Origin: Gammaproteobacteria bacterium
Lineage (GTDB): Bacteria > Pseudomonadota > Gammaproteobacteria > Steroidobacterales > Steroidobacteraceae
DNA length: 64,000 nucleotides
Assembly (NCBI GenBank): GCA_028293745.1
Contig: JAQGOF010000039.1
Coordinates: 1-64,000 of the forward strand
Direction: 5' to 3'
Positions 53,424 through 64,000 of this stretch are shown piece by piece. A model generated the notes under the pieces. It was not told where the DNA came from and made no database searches. It saw only the letters and a list, made by a program, of their open reading frames with translations. The position numbers and the translations under genes are program-made. Within the stretch, counting starts at the first letter, position 1. The number at the start of each line of letters is the position of its first letter.

Positions 53424-55253
53424 ATGCCTATTCGAGTACTCCCTGGCGAGCTTGTCGACCAGATCGCCGCAGGCGAAGTAATCGAGCGGGCGGCATCGGT
53501 CGTGAAAGAGCTCGTCGAAAACAGCCTGGACGCGGGTGCGCAGCGGGTCGAGATTGATATCGAGCGTGGCGGCGTCGGATTGATACGGGTTCGAGACGAC
53601 GGCTGTGGCATACCTGCGGACGAGCTACCGATTGCGATTTCCCGCCACGCGACCAGCAAAATCGCGTCTCTCGAGGACTTGGAAGCCATCACCACCCTGG
53701 GCTTCCGCGGCGAGGCGCTGCCTTCGATCGGCTCCGTTTCACGCCTGCGCGTAGCGTCCCATCCAACAGGCGCCGCTCACGGTTCGGAAATCAACGTGGA
53801 TGGCGGGGCGGTCGTCCCGGTTCGTCCGTCCGCGCATCCGCCGGGTACCACCATCGAAGTTCGCGATCTGTTCTTCAACGTGCCCGCTCGCCGCAAGTTC
53901 GTGCGCAGCGACGCCACCGAGCTTGGGCATATCGCCCGGCTCGTCGAACGGATGGCGCTTTCGCGTTTCGATGTGACTTTCCGGCTGCGAAGTGGCGACC
54001 GTGTGCTGCTCGATGTGCAGGCAGCCAAGGATGGAGGCGAAGGGGGGCGGCTTGGGCAGATTCTCGGGAAAGACTTCGTCCCGCGGTCCGTGCCAATGGA
54101 GCATCACGCCGGCCCCGTTGAGGTAAGCGGCTGGGTGGGTTTGCCGACGGCCTCGCGTGCGCAACCGGATCAACAGTTCTGGTTCGTCAATGGGCGCGCG
54201 GTTCGCGACAAACTGCTGATGAATGCAGTGCGGGTCGCATACCGCGATGTGCTCTACGGTGGCCGACACGCCACCTACGTCTTGTATCTGACGTTGGACC
54301 CGAAGCTGGTGGATGTGAATGCACATCCGTCAAAGCTTGAAGTCCGGTTTCGTGACAGCCGTCAGATACACGAGTTTGTATTCCGTGCAATCGAACGCGT
54401 GTTGGCGAATACAAAGCCCGACGGGGCTGCAGCACCTGCTGCTGTGGCGGAATTCTCGGGTGCGTCTGCTGCGTATGGTGCGTCGGGTATGTCGGGCCGG
54501 TCGAGTGTGTCGCGAGGCGCGCCCTATATGGCGTCGGCGCCCTTGCCGTTCTATCAGCCATCTCGAAGTCCGTGGGCCGTTGCAGACACAGTCCGTCAAT
54601 CACCCGCCGACACACAATTGACGTATGACAATTCGCCCCTTGCGGAAGCTTCGCTGACCCTGCAGACCGAACAGCCTCTCGGTGTCGCGCTGGCTCAGCT
54701 CCACGGTATCTACATCCTCGCGCAGACACGCGATGGATTGGTCGTCGTAGACATGCACGCCGCCCACGAGCGGGTGCTCTACGAAAGGTTCAAGACAGCT
54801 CATGGTGCGGCAGCGCCAGCCTCTCAGCAGCTCCTGGATCCGATAGTCATCGAGCTGAAGGCCCACGAGCTGGAGGCCATCCTCGAGAGTCGCACCGAAT
54901 GGGAGCAGGCGGGATTTGACCTCGACGCGCTCGGCCCCACCCGCTTGGCGCTACGCCGGATTCCCGCCCTGCTCATTGGAGAGAATGTCGCGGAAATCGT
55001 GGCTTCGGTGGTCCGGGATCTGGAAACTGACGCGAACGGTCACCACTTAGACGGCGCGGCGGACAAATTCCTGGGCACATTGGCGTGCCGGACCGCCATC
55101 CACGCGCACCGCCGGCTGACGCTACCCGAGATGAATGCCTTGTTACGCCAGATGGAATCGACTGATCGCGCCAACCAGTGCAACCACGGCCGGCCCACCT
55201 GGACCCGCCTGTCGTTGCCCGAGCTCGACCAGCTTTTTCTGCGGGGCCGCTGA
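53424..55253 (+). CDS. mutL: DNA mismatch repair protein MutL
   Basis: A 609-residue GHKL ATPase. The N-terminal domain has the ATP motifs VVKELVENSLDAGA, VRDDGCGIP and TLGFRGEALPSIGSV, and the second domain has FVNGRAVRDK and VDVNAHPSKLEVRF. A flexible linker is followed by the C-terminal dimerisation domain (ACRTAIHAHRRLTLPEMNAL, CNHGRPTW). No endonuclease DQHAxxExxxxE motif; DMHAAHERVLYE is the non-nuclease form. Its stop abuts the miaA ATG. Confidence 0.95.
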   Translation: MPIRVLPGELVDQIAAGEVIERAASVVKELVENSLDAGAQRVEIDIERGGVGLIRVRDDGCGIPADELPIAISRHATSKIASLEDLEAITTLGFRGEALPSIGSVSRLRVASHPTGAAHGSEINVDGGAVVPVRPSAHPPGTTIEVRDLFFNVPARRKFVRSDATELGHIARLVERMALSRFDVTFRLRSGDRVLLDVQAAKDGGEGGRLGQILGKDFVPRSVPMEHHAGPVEVSGWVGLPTASRAQPDQQFWFVNGRAVRDKLLMNAVRVAYRDVLYGGRHATYVLYLTLDPKLVDVNAHPSKLEVRFRDSRQIHEFVFRAIERVLANTKPDGAAAPAAVAEFSGASAAYGASGMSGRSSVSRGAPYMASAPLPFYQPSRSPWAVADTVRQSPADTQLTYDNSPLAEASLTLQTEQPLGVALAQLHGIYILAQTRDGLVVVDMHAAHERVLYERFKTAHGAAAPASQQLLDPIVIELKAHELEAILESRTEWEQAGFDLDALGPTRLALRRIPALLIGENVAEIVASVVRDLETDANGHHLDGAADKFLGTLACRTAIHAHRRLTLPEMNALLRQMESTDRANQCNHGRPTWTRLSLPELDQLFLRGR

Positions 55254-56231
55254 ATGGCCGCGATGCCTGCCCGCGCTGTACCTTCGGACGCCTTGCTGCC
55301 CGTCTTTGTGCTGACCGGCCCCACTGGCGCGGGCAAGAGCGAATGGGCTGAACGGCTTGCGCAGGCTTCCCCCGTCGAGATCGTGAGCGTGGACTCCGCT
55401 CTCGTTTACCGGGGGCTGGATATAGGCAGCGCCAAGCCCGATCGCGCCCTGCGGCAGCGTATTCCCCATCACCTCATAGACATCTGCGAGCCCACGGAAA
55501 ACTACTCCGCCGGACAATTCGTTACGGATGCAATCACCGCGATAAGGCAAATTCACGCGCGGGGCAGGGTGCCGTTGCTCGTGGGTGGCACGATGCTCTA
55601 TTTGCGGGCACTTTTGCGCGGATTGGCTCCATTGCCCCAAGCTTCACCGCAGGTGCGGCGCGAGATCGACGAGCGGGCGGCTCGCGAAGGTTGGTCCGCG
55701 CTGCATGCCGAGCTGGCACGCCTGGATCCTGTGGCGGCCTTGCGCATCAACAGGAGCGATCCCCAGAGAATTCAGCGCGCCCTGGAGGTTTGCTACATGA
55801 CGGGGCAGCCGATCTCACAGTTACAGCGTGACACCGTCAGCCCGCTGGCACACTACCGGATACGGGCCTGGGCGCTGGCGCCGGCCAACCGGGCGGTGTT
55901 GCACGAGCGCCTGGAGCTGCGTTTCCACAGCATGCTGGCAGCGGGATTCCTGGATGAAGTGCGGTCGTTGCTGCGGCGAGGTGACCTTAACGCTACACAT
56001 TCCTCCATGCGCGCAGTCGGTTACAGACAGCTGTGGGCGCACCTTGCGGGTGAATATGACCTCGCCGAAGCCACTTGGCGCGGCATTTGCGCAACGCGCC
56101 AGCTCGCCAAACGTCAGCTCACATGGATGCGCTCCGAACAGTCGCTCGAGTGGCTGGATCCGGACACGCCGCTGTCACAGACGTCGTGGAATCGCGACTT
56201 AAGTCATGAGCTTATAGAGCTTGGGCTTTGA
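55254..56231 (+). CDS. miaA: tRNA dimethylallyltransferase
   Basis: A 325-residue enzyme that prenylates A37 of tRNAs reading UNN codons. The P-loop GPTGAGKSEWAERLAQ, DSALVYRGLDIGSAKP (DxxQxY variant, with A-L-V for the usual Q-V), PHHLIDICEP and VGGTMLYLRALLRGL are present, plus YRQLWAHLAGEYDL and RQLAKRQLTWMR at the C-terminus. Full-length. ATG 55254 directly follows the mutL stop. Confidence 0.95.
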   Translation: MAAMPARAVPSDALLPVFVLTGPTGAGKSEWAERLAQASPVEIVSVDSALVYRGLDIGSAKPDRALRQRIPHHLIDICEPTENYSAGQFVTDAITAIRQIHARGRVPLLVGGTMLYLRALLRGLAPLPQASPQVRREIDERAAREGWSALHAELARLDPVAALRINRSDPQRIQRALEVCYMTGQPISQLQRDTVSPLAHYRIRAWALAPANRAVLHERLELRFHSMLAAGFLDEVRSLLRRGDLNATHSSMRAVGYRQLWAHLAGEYDLAEATWRGICATRQLAKRQLTWMRSEQSLEWLDPDTPLSQTSWNRDLSHELIELGL

Positions 56232-56373
56232 AGGAGGCTCCATGTTAAGATGGATGTATTCGGTCCTCGTTGACCGCGAGGCACGAAGCTTGCTGAATCG
56301 CGGGACAGGGAAGTTCGCTTGCGATTCATTTTCGAACAACTAGAAGCTGTGTGTGGAAAACAAGGAGAACCCG

Positions 56374-56631
56374 ATGGCCAAAGGCCAGTCGCTGCAAGAC
56401 CCCTTTTTGAATGCATTACGCAAGGAGCGGGTCCCCGTTTCGATCTACCTAGTCAACGGTATCAAGTTGCAGGGCCAGATCGACTCGTTCGATCAATTCG
56501 TTGTTCTGTTGAAGAACAGCGTCAGTCAGATGGTCTACAAGCACGCCATTTCAACGGTCGTGCCGGCGCGCAACGTGCGGCTGGCTTCCGAGGAAGGTGG
56601 CACCGTTCCGGAGACCACCCCCGCCGAATGA
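56374..56631 (+). CDS. hfq: RNA chaperone Hfq
   Basis: An 85-residue Sm-like hexamer-forming protein that pairs small RNAs with mRNAs. [20 protein letters not shown] is the standard N-terminus, followed by Sm1 ([20 protein letters not shown]) and Sm2 ([13 protein letters not shown]). ATG 56374 has AAGGAG upstream. The 142-base gap after miaA contains no gene and probably carries the hfq promoter. The C-terminal tail is short and acidic ([13 protein letters not shown]). Confidence 0.97.
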   Translation: MAKGQSLQDPFLNALRKERVPVSIYLVNGIKLQGQIDSFDQFVVLLKNSVSQMVYKHAISTVVPARNVRLASEEGGTVPETTPAE

Positions 56632-56647
56632 GTTTGATCGGCAGCCC

Positions 56648-58009
56648 ATGAAGAGCTTCGAGCGCCCACGTACGGGTGAGCGCGCGGTGCTCGTGCGCCT
56701 CGGGCTTGGAGTACCGGTCGACTCTGAAGACCTCCAGGAATTCAGACAGCTCGCGACTTCCGCTGGTGCAATACCTGTTGCAACGGTGACGGGCCGTCGT
56801 GAGCGGCCGGATCCGCGCTACTTCATGGGAAGTGGCAAGGCGGAGGAGTTGCGTGCCGTTTGCGAGGCCAATGAGGCCGACGTCGCGCTGGTGGACCACG
56901 CGTTGTCGCCCAGCCAGGAGCGCAACCTGGAGAAGTTGATCGGGCGGCGCGTGCTGGATCGCAATGGCCTGATTCTCGACATCTTCGCCCAACGCGCCCG
57001 CAGCTTCGAAGGCAAGCTGCAGGTCGAACTCGCGCAGCTGAAGCACATCAGCACCCGGCTGGTGCGCGGATGGACCCACCTCGAGCGGCAGAAGGGCGGT
57101 ATCGGCCTGCGCGGTCCCGGTGAAACACAGCTGGAAACGGACCGCCGGCTGATCGGGCAGCGTGTGCGTGTGCTGACCAAGCGCCTCGAGAAGATTAACC
57201 AACAGCGCGAGACCGGGCGGCAGATGCGCGCTGAGATACCGGTGCCGTCGCTTGCGCTCGTGGGATATACGAATGCGGGCAAATCAACGTTGTTTCGAGC
57301 GTTGACCGGTGCTGATGCCTACGTAGCGGACCAGTTGTTTGCCACGCTCGATCCAACGGTGCGCCGTATAACACTGCCCGGGGGAACGCTGGTCGTTGCG
57401 GCCGACACGGTGGGTTTCATCCGTGAGTTGCCACACGAGCTGGTAGCGGCATTTCAATCAACTCTCACCGAGGCCCGTGAAGCGACATTGTTGCTGCACG
57501 TGGTGGATGCGAGCGACCCGCGGCGCGACGAACATATCGAGCAGGTGGATGCCGTGCTCGCGCAGATCGGGGCAGACTCGATTCCACAGATCATCCTGTA
57601 CAACAAGATCGACCGGCTCGACCTGCAGCCGCGGATCGATCGCAATGCCGACGGCCAGGCGGTGGCAGTGTGGATTTCCGCCGAAAAGCGCCTCGGCCTC
57701 GATCTGCTTGCAGATGCGGTGGCAGAGCGCCTGACGCGCTTCGCCCGCAAGGCGCGAATTCGCATCGAGGCAAGCGCGGGCGCCGTGCGTTCGCGCCTCT
57801 ATGCTGCGAAAGCGGTTCGCGACGAGCATTCGGCAGATGATGGTTCCATCGAGCTCGGCGTCGAGCTGCCGGACGTGGAGCTGCTCGTCCTGGCGCGGAC
57901 TGCAGGTGTCCGCATCCTGCAGACGGAAGGCGAGAATATGCCTTGTGCCTCCGAGACCACCTACCTACAATCGACGGCCGTTTCGGGCGGGCCTAGCCCG
58001 AGATCCTGA
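56648..58009 (+). CDS. hflX: Ribosome-associated GTPase HflX
   Basis: A 453-residue GTPase that splits stalled or stressed ribosomes. N-terminal HflX domain (about residues 30-180; RRERPDPRYFMGSGKAEEL, VDHALSPSQERNLEK, GETQLETDRRL). The G domain has GYTNAGKSTLFRALT (G1), DPTVRRITLPGG (G2), DTVGFIRELPHELV (G3) and NKIDRLD (G4). ATG 56648 lies 16 bases after the hfq stop. The C-terminal QSTAVSGGPSPRS is poorly conserved. Confidence 0.95.
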   Translation: MKSFERPRTGERAVLVRLGLGVPVDSEDLQEFRQLATSAGAIPVATVTGRRERPDPRYFMGSGKAEELRAVCEANEADVALVDHALSPSQERNLEKLIGRRVLDRNGLILDIFAQRARSFEGKLQVELAQLKHISTRLVRGWTHLERQKGGIGLRGPGETQLETDRRLIGQRVRVLTKRLEKINQQRETGRQMRAEIPVPSLALVGYTNAGKSTLFRALTGADAYVADQLFATLDPTVRRITLPGGTLVVAADTVGFIRELPHELVAAFQSTLTEAREATLLLHVVDASDPRRDEHIEQVDAVLAQIGADSIPQIILYNKIDRLDLQPRIDRNADGQAVAVWISAEKRLGLDLLADAVAERLTRFARKARIRIEASAGAVRSRLYAAKAVRDEHSADDGSIELGVELPDVELLVLARTAGVRILQTEGENMPCASETTYLQSTAVSGGPSPRS

Positions 58010-58035
58010 TTTGCCCGAGATCCTGAATTTCTCCT

Positions 58036-59181
58036 ATGGCGTGGAATCAACCAGGTCAGAATAATCCTTGGGGCCGCCGGCCAGGTCAGGGCGGCGGTCC
58101 AGACCTCGACGAGCGGGTCAAAAGCTGGCAGCGCCGGCTGGAGGCGCTATTTCGCCCCGGTGGCGGACGCGGCAACGAGAGCCGTTCCCTGTTCATCCTG
58201 CTCGCTGCCGTGGCGGTGGCCGTCTTCATCCTGAGCGGATTCTTCCAGATCAAGGCGGCCGAGCAGGGCGTGATCCTGCGCTTCGGCAAGCTGGTGGATA
58301 TACGCCAGCAGGGCTGGGGTTGGCGTTGGCCGTGGGTCGAGACCCTCATCAAGGTCAATGTCGCGAGCGTGAATTCGAGCGAGTACAAGTCGCGCGTGCT
58401 GACCTCCGATGTCAATCTCGTCGATCTGCGTTTCGCCGTGCAGTACCAGCTGAGCGATCCGAAAAAAGTCCTGTTTGCCGTGAAGGATCCGGAGGCGACG
58501 CTCAGCGAGGTCAGCGAGATGGCGATCCGCGAGGTCGTCGGCCGCAGTGAGCTCGATAACGTGCTGGTCGGCAAGACGCGCCCGGAGATCACACGCCGCA
58601 CCAAGGAGCTCATCCAGCACACGCTCGACAACTACAACACCGGTATCACCATCACCACGGTGAACCTGACCGATGTGCAGGTGCCCGAGGCCGTGATTCC
58701 CTCGCAACGCGATGCCAACAAGGCGCTCGCGGACCAGGAGCGCTTCGTCAAGGAATCCCAGGCCTATGCCAACAGCATCATTCCGGTTGCACAGGGCGCC
58801 GCTGCCCGCATGCAACAGGATGGAGAAGCCTACAAGTCGCAGGTGACCGCCATCGCCGAGGGACAGACCTCCCGCTTCCTGCAGCTGGAGCAGGCGTATT
58901 CACAGGCTCCGGAAGTCACCCGCAAGCGCCTGTACATGGACACCATCGAGAACGTCTTGTCACGTGCGCACAAAGTGTTGATCGATTCGAAGGCGGGCGG
59001 GTCCTCCGGGGGCAACATGTTTTATCTGCCGCTCGACAAGCTGCTGGAAAAGGCCAATGCGCGCGATGGCGAAAGCAGCGGCGTGATCACTGGCCGGGGG
59101 GATGACGGCAGTGCCGTGTCCGGCCAGAAGAACGAACCGGATTCCGTGACCGTCGAGGCTCGTGGTCGGGGGGACCGGTGA
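58036..59181 (+). CDS. hflK: HflK subunit of the FtsH-modulating HflKC complex
   Basis: A 381-residue SPFH/prohibitin-type membrane protein. Gly/Pro-rich N-terminus (PGQNNPWGRRPGQGGGPD) precedes one transmembrane helix (about 56-75, FILLAAVAVAVFILSGF). The SPFH domain has RFGKLVDIRQQGWGWRWPWV, SEMAIREVVGRSELDNVL and TVNLTDVQVPEAV, followed by a coiled coil. It assembles with HflC around FtsH in the inner membrane. The stop overlaps the hflC start region. Confidence 0.95.
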   Translation: MAWNQPGQNNPWGRRPGQGGGPDLDERVKSWQRRLEALFRPGGGRGNESRSLFILLAAVAVAVFILSGFFQIKAAEQGVILRFGKLVDIRQQGWGWRWPWVETLIKVNVASVNSSEYKSRVLTSDVNLVDLRFAVQYQLSDPKKVLFAVKDPEATLSEVSEMAIREVVGRSELDNVLVGKTRPEITRRTKELIQHTLDNYNTGITITTVNLTDVQVPEAVIPSQRDANKALADQERFVKESQAYANSIIPVAQGAAARMQQDGEAYKSQVTAIAEGQTSRFLQLEQAYSQAPEVTRKRLYMDTIENVLSRAHKVLIDSKAGGSSGGNMFYLPLDKLLEKANARDGESSGVITGRGDDGSAVSGQKNEPDSVTVEARGRGDR

Positions 59182-60050
59182 TGCCGAGCAAGGTTGCTCC
59201 GATCGTTGCGTTGGTCGTGGCGTTGATTATCGCCATGACCTCGCTGTTCACGATCACCGAGGCGCAGGTGGCCATCCGCACCGAGTTCGGCGCCATCCTG
59301 GGCCTGGACTATTCACCTGGACTGCACTGGAAGTGGCCGTGGGACCAGGTAGTGAAGTTTGACCGACGCATATTGTCTCTGTCGTACACGGGCGAGACCT
59401 TCCTCACCAACGACAATCGCGGGCTCATCGTGGATTTCTACGTCAAGTGGAAGGTCAAAGATGCTTCGCGGTACTTCCAGGCGACCGGTGGCCGCGAGGA
59501 TCTTGCTGGCGAGCGCATTGCCGAGATCGTGAAGGATGGAATCAAGGGCGTGGTGGCGCAGCGAACGCTGGAAGAGATCGTTTCGGCCGACCGCGCGGCC
59601 GTGACCGATGACATGATCGGGCAGGCCGGCCGCAACGTGTCAAACCTGGGTATTGATCTCGTTGACGTGCGCGTCCAACGGATCGATCTGCCGGACGACG
59701 TGAGTACGCGTGTGTACGAGAGCATGAAACAGAATTTCGTGAAGATCGCGAGCAAGTTGCGGGCGGAAGGACAGAGTGCCAGTGTCCGGATTCGTGCCGC
59801 TGCGGAGCGTTCCCGAACCGAGATACTCGCGAACGCGGAGCGCGATGCGCTGCGGGTTCGCGGCGACGGCGATGCGGTTGCGACCCAGACCTATGCAAAG
59901 GCCTACTCGAAAGATCCCGAGTTCTATGCGTTCTACCGAAGCCTGCAGGCGTATGAGCGCTCGCTCGGCAAGGACGGCGACCTGCTTGTCGTGACGCCGG
60001 ACGGCGAGTTCTTCAAGTACCTGAAGGATCCCAGCCCCGGCAAGCGCTAG
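59181..60050 (+). CDS. hflC: HflC subunit of the FtsH-modulating HflKC complex
   Basis: A 289-residue partner of HflK. One N-terminal membrane helix (ALVVALIIAMTSLFTI), the SPFH domain (TEFGAILGLDYSPGLHWKWP, VKWKVKDASRYF) and a C-terminal coiled coil with RSRTEILANAERDALRVRGD. ATG 59181 overlaps the hflK TGA by one base (TGATG); GTG 59178 one codon earlier is an alternative. Confidence 0.95.
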   Translation: MPSKVAPIVALVVALIIAMTSLFTITEAQVAIRTEFGAILGLDYSPGLHWKWPWDQVVKFDRRILSLSYTGETFLTNDNRGLIVDFYVKWKVKDASRYFQATGGREDLAGERIAEIVKDGIKGVVAQRTLEEIVSADRAAVTDDMIGQAGRNVSNLGIDLVDVRVQRIDLPDDVSTRVYESMKQNFVKIASKLRAEGQSASVRIRAAAERSRTEILANAERDALRVRGDGDAVATQTYAKAYSKDPEFYAFYRSLQAYERSLGKDGDLLVVTPDGEFFKYLKDPSPGKR

Positions 60051-60069
60051 CGAGCGCCTGGAACACCTC

Positions 60070-60264
60070 GTGTCTTTGAATTTCACGGACCTGCTTGCGG
60101 CCCTGGCGCTATTCTTCGTTTTCGAAGGAATTGCCCCGTTCCTGCACCCGCGTGGCGTGAAGCGCGCGTTCGCCAAGCTGATGGACGTGACCGACCGCGA
60201 GTTGCGCATTGCGGGCCTCGGCAGCATGCTCGTGGGTGTAATCATTCTTTTTCTGGTGCGGTAG
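60070..60264 (+). CDS. DUF2065 two-helix membrane protein
   Basis: A 64-residue protein from GTG 60070 with two membrane helices (about 4-22 and 44-62). The family pattern is FFVFEGIAPFLHPRGVKRAF and RIAGLGSMLVGVIIL. It is the small gene usually found between hflC and purA in Gammaproteobacteria; function unknown. Nineteen bases separate it from hflC. Confidence 0.88.
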   Translation: MSLNFTDLLAALALFFVFEGIAPFLHPRGVKRAFAKLMDVTDRELRIAGLGSMLVGVIILFLVR

Positions 60265-63212
<2,948 letters not shown>

Positions 63213-64000
63213 GCGGGCGATCCGCTCGGTTGCCGGCGGATGGGAGTAGTAGAACGCCGAATACACTCCGTCGGGTGTCAGGGTCGTCGCATTGTCGCGA
63301 TATAACTTTACGAGCGCGTTTGCCAGGTCGTCCGCGCTGGCATGGCGAGCCGCGAACGCGTCGGCTTCGAATTCGTGGCGCCGCGACCAGAGCGCACCCA
63401 GCGGGGTGGCAAAGAAAGCGAATGCGGGCGTAACAAACATGAACAGCAGTAACGCCGCGTGCGCGGAGGGTACCTGCACCCCGAATGCTGAGTAGAAGCC
63501 GGGTTGCGCAGCCAACCACCCGAGCAGCGCCAGTGCGCCGAACGAGGCGGCGACCGTCGCCAGCAGCCGCTTGCGCACATGTTTCAGCTTGAAGTGCCCG
63601 AGCTCATGAGCCAACACCGCCTCGATTTCCGAGTGCGTCAGCCGTGCCAGCAAAGTGTCGAAGAACACAATGCGCTTGTGCCGGCCGAGGCCCGTGAAGT
63701 AGGCGTTTCCGTGCGAAGACCTGCGCGAGCCATCGACCACGAAGACACCTTGGGAGGTGAAGCCGCACCGCTGCAGCAACGACTCAATCCGGACCTTGAG
63801 CTGCGCGTCTTCCAAGGGAGTGAATTTGTTGAATAGGGGAGCGATGAACGCAGGCCATGCCCATGTCATGAGCAGCATCAGCGCAAGCCATCCCGCCCAC
63901 GCCCACAGCCACCAAAGTTGCCCCGCCCGGTCCATCAGGGTCAGCGCCGCGAGCACGACCGGCCCACCCAACACCAATGCGAGCAGGGAACTCTTGGCGA

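Overview
The window is 64 kb of GC-rich, densely coding chromosome with no insertion sequence, phage or CRISPR array. The run tsaE-amiC-mutL-miaA-hfq-hflX-hflK-hflC-DUF2065-purA, plus pcnB/panB/panC and queG, is a classic gammaproteobacterial housekeeping order. The accessory half (TRAP transporter, TonB-dependent receptor, acyl-CoA catabolism, DUF1446/DUF4387, DUF6152/DUF6644 proteins) resembles environmental catabolic Gammaproteobacteria such as Steroidobacteraceae/Nevskiales. That placement is inferred from gene content and was not tested by a search.

Layout. 1-4.1 kb: the 5' end of a secreted pectate-lyase-like gene faces away from a hydratase-TRAP operon. 4.1-7.1 kb: an ECF sigma/anti-sigma pair, a small basic DNA-binding-like protein and a secreted GH17-type glucanase. 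7.2-11.2 kb: a metallo-beta-lactamase-fold hydrolase diverges from a cytochrome c'-like lipoprotein, two DUF6644 membrane proteins and two small secreted proteins, one of them DUF6152. 11.7-13.9 kb: two-component system 1. 13.9-21.1 kb: a MipA-type porin, two YVTN beta-propeller proteins flanking a TonB-dependent receptor, and an acyl-CoA ligase. 21.1-30.2 kb, minus strand: a seven-gene operon of MFS transporter, DUF1446, DUF4387, thiolase, FadN-type dehydrogenase/hydratase, SDR and acyl-CoA dehydrogenase. A divergent HTH/citrate-synthase-like protein (30.4-31.7 kb) is its likely regulator. 31.8-33.9 kb: two-component system 2, a close paralogue of system 1. 33.8-43.3 kb, minus strand: mlaA and a tripartite RND pump whose second permease is fused in frame to its outer-membrane channel. 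43.4-44.0 kb: TMEM175-type channel. 44.0-44.8 kb: gene-poor stretch with tRNA-Glu(CUC). 44.8-64 kb: housekeeping genes, a membrane glycosyltransferase and a partial M48 peptidase.

How the genes fit together. The receptor/propeller/ligase group and the facing beta-oxidation operon could form one pathway: outer-membrane uptake, inner-membrane import, CoA activation, then oxidation and thiolysis of an unidentified carboxylic acid. System 2 ends tail to tail with the RND operon and may regulate it. Most unusual items: the RND-channel fusion with an internal lipobox; the HTH-citrate-synthase protein lacking the active-site histidines; an SDR with Thr in place of the catalytic Lys; an 83-nt tandem hairpin repeat before tsaE; and the membrane/periplasmic module ending in DUF6152.
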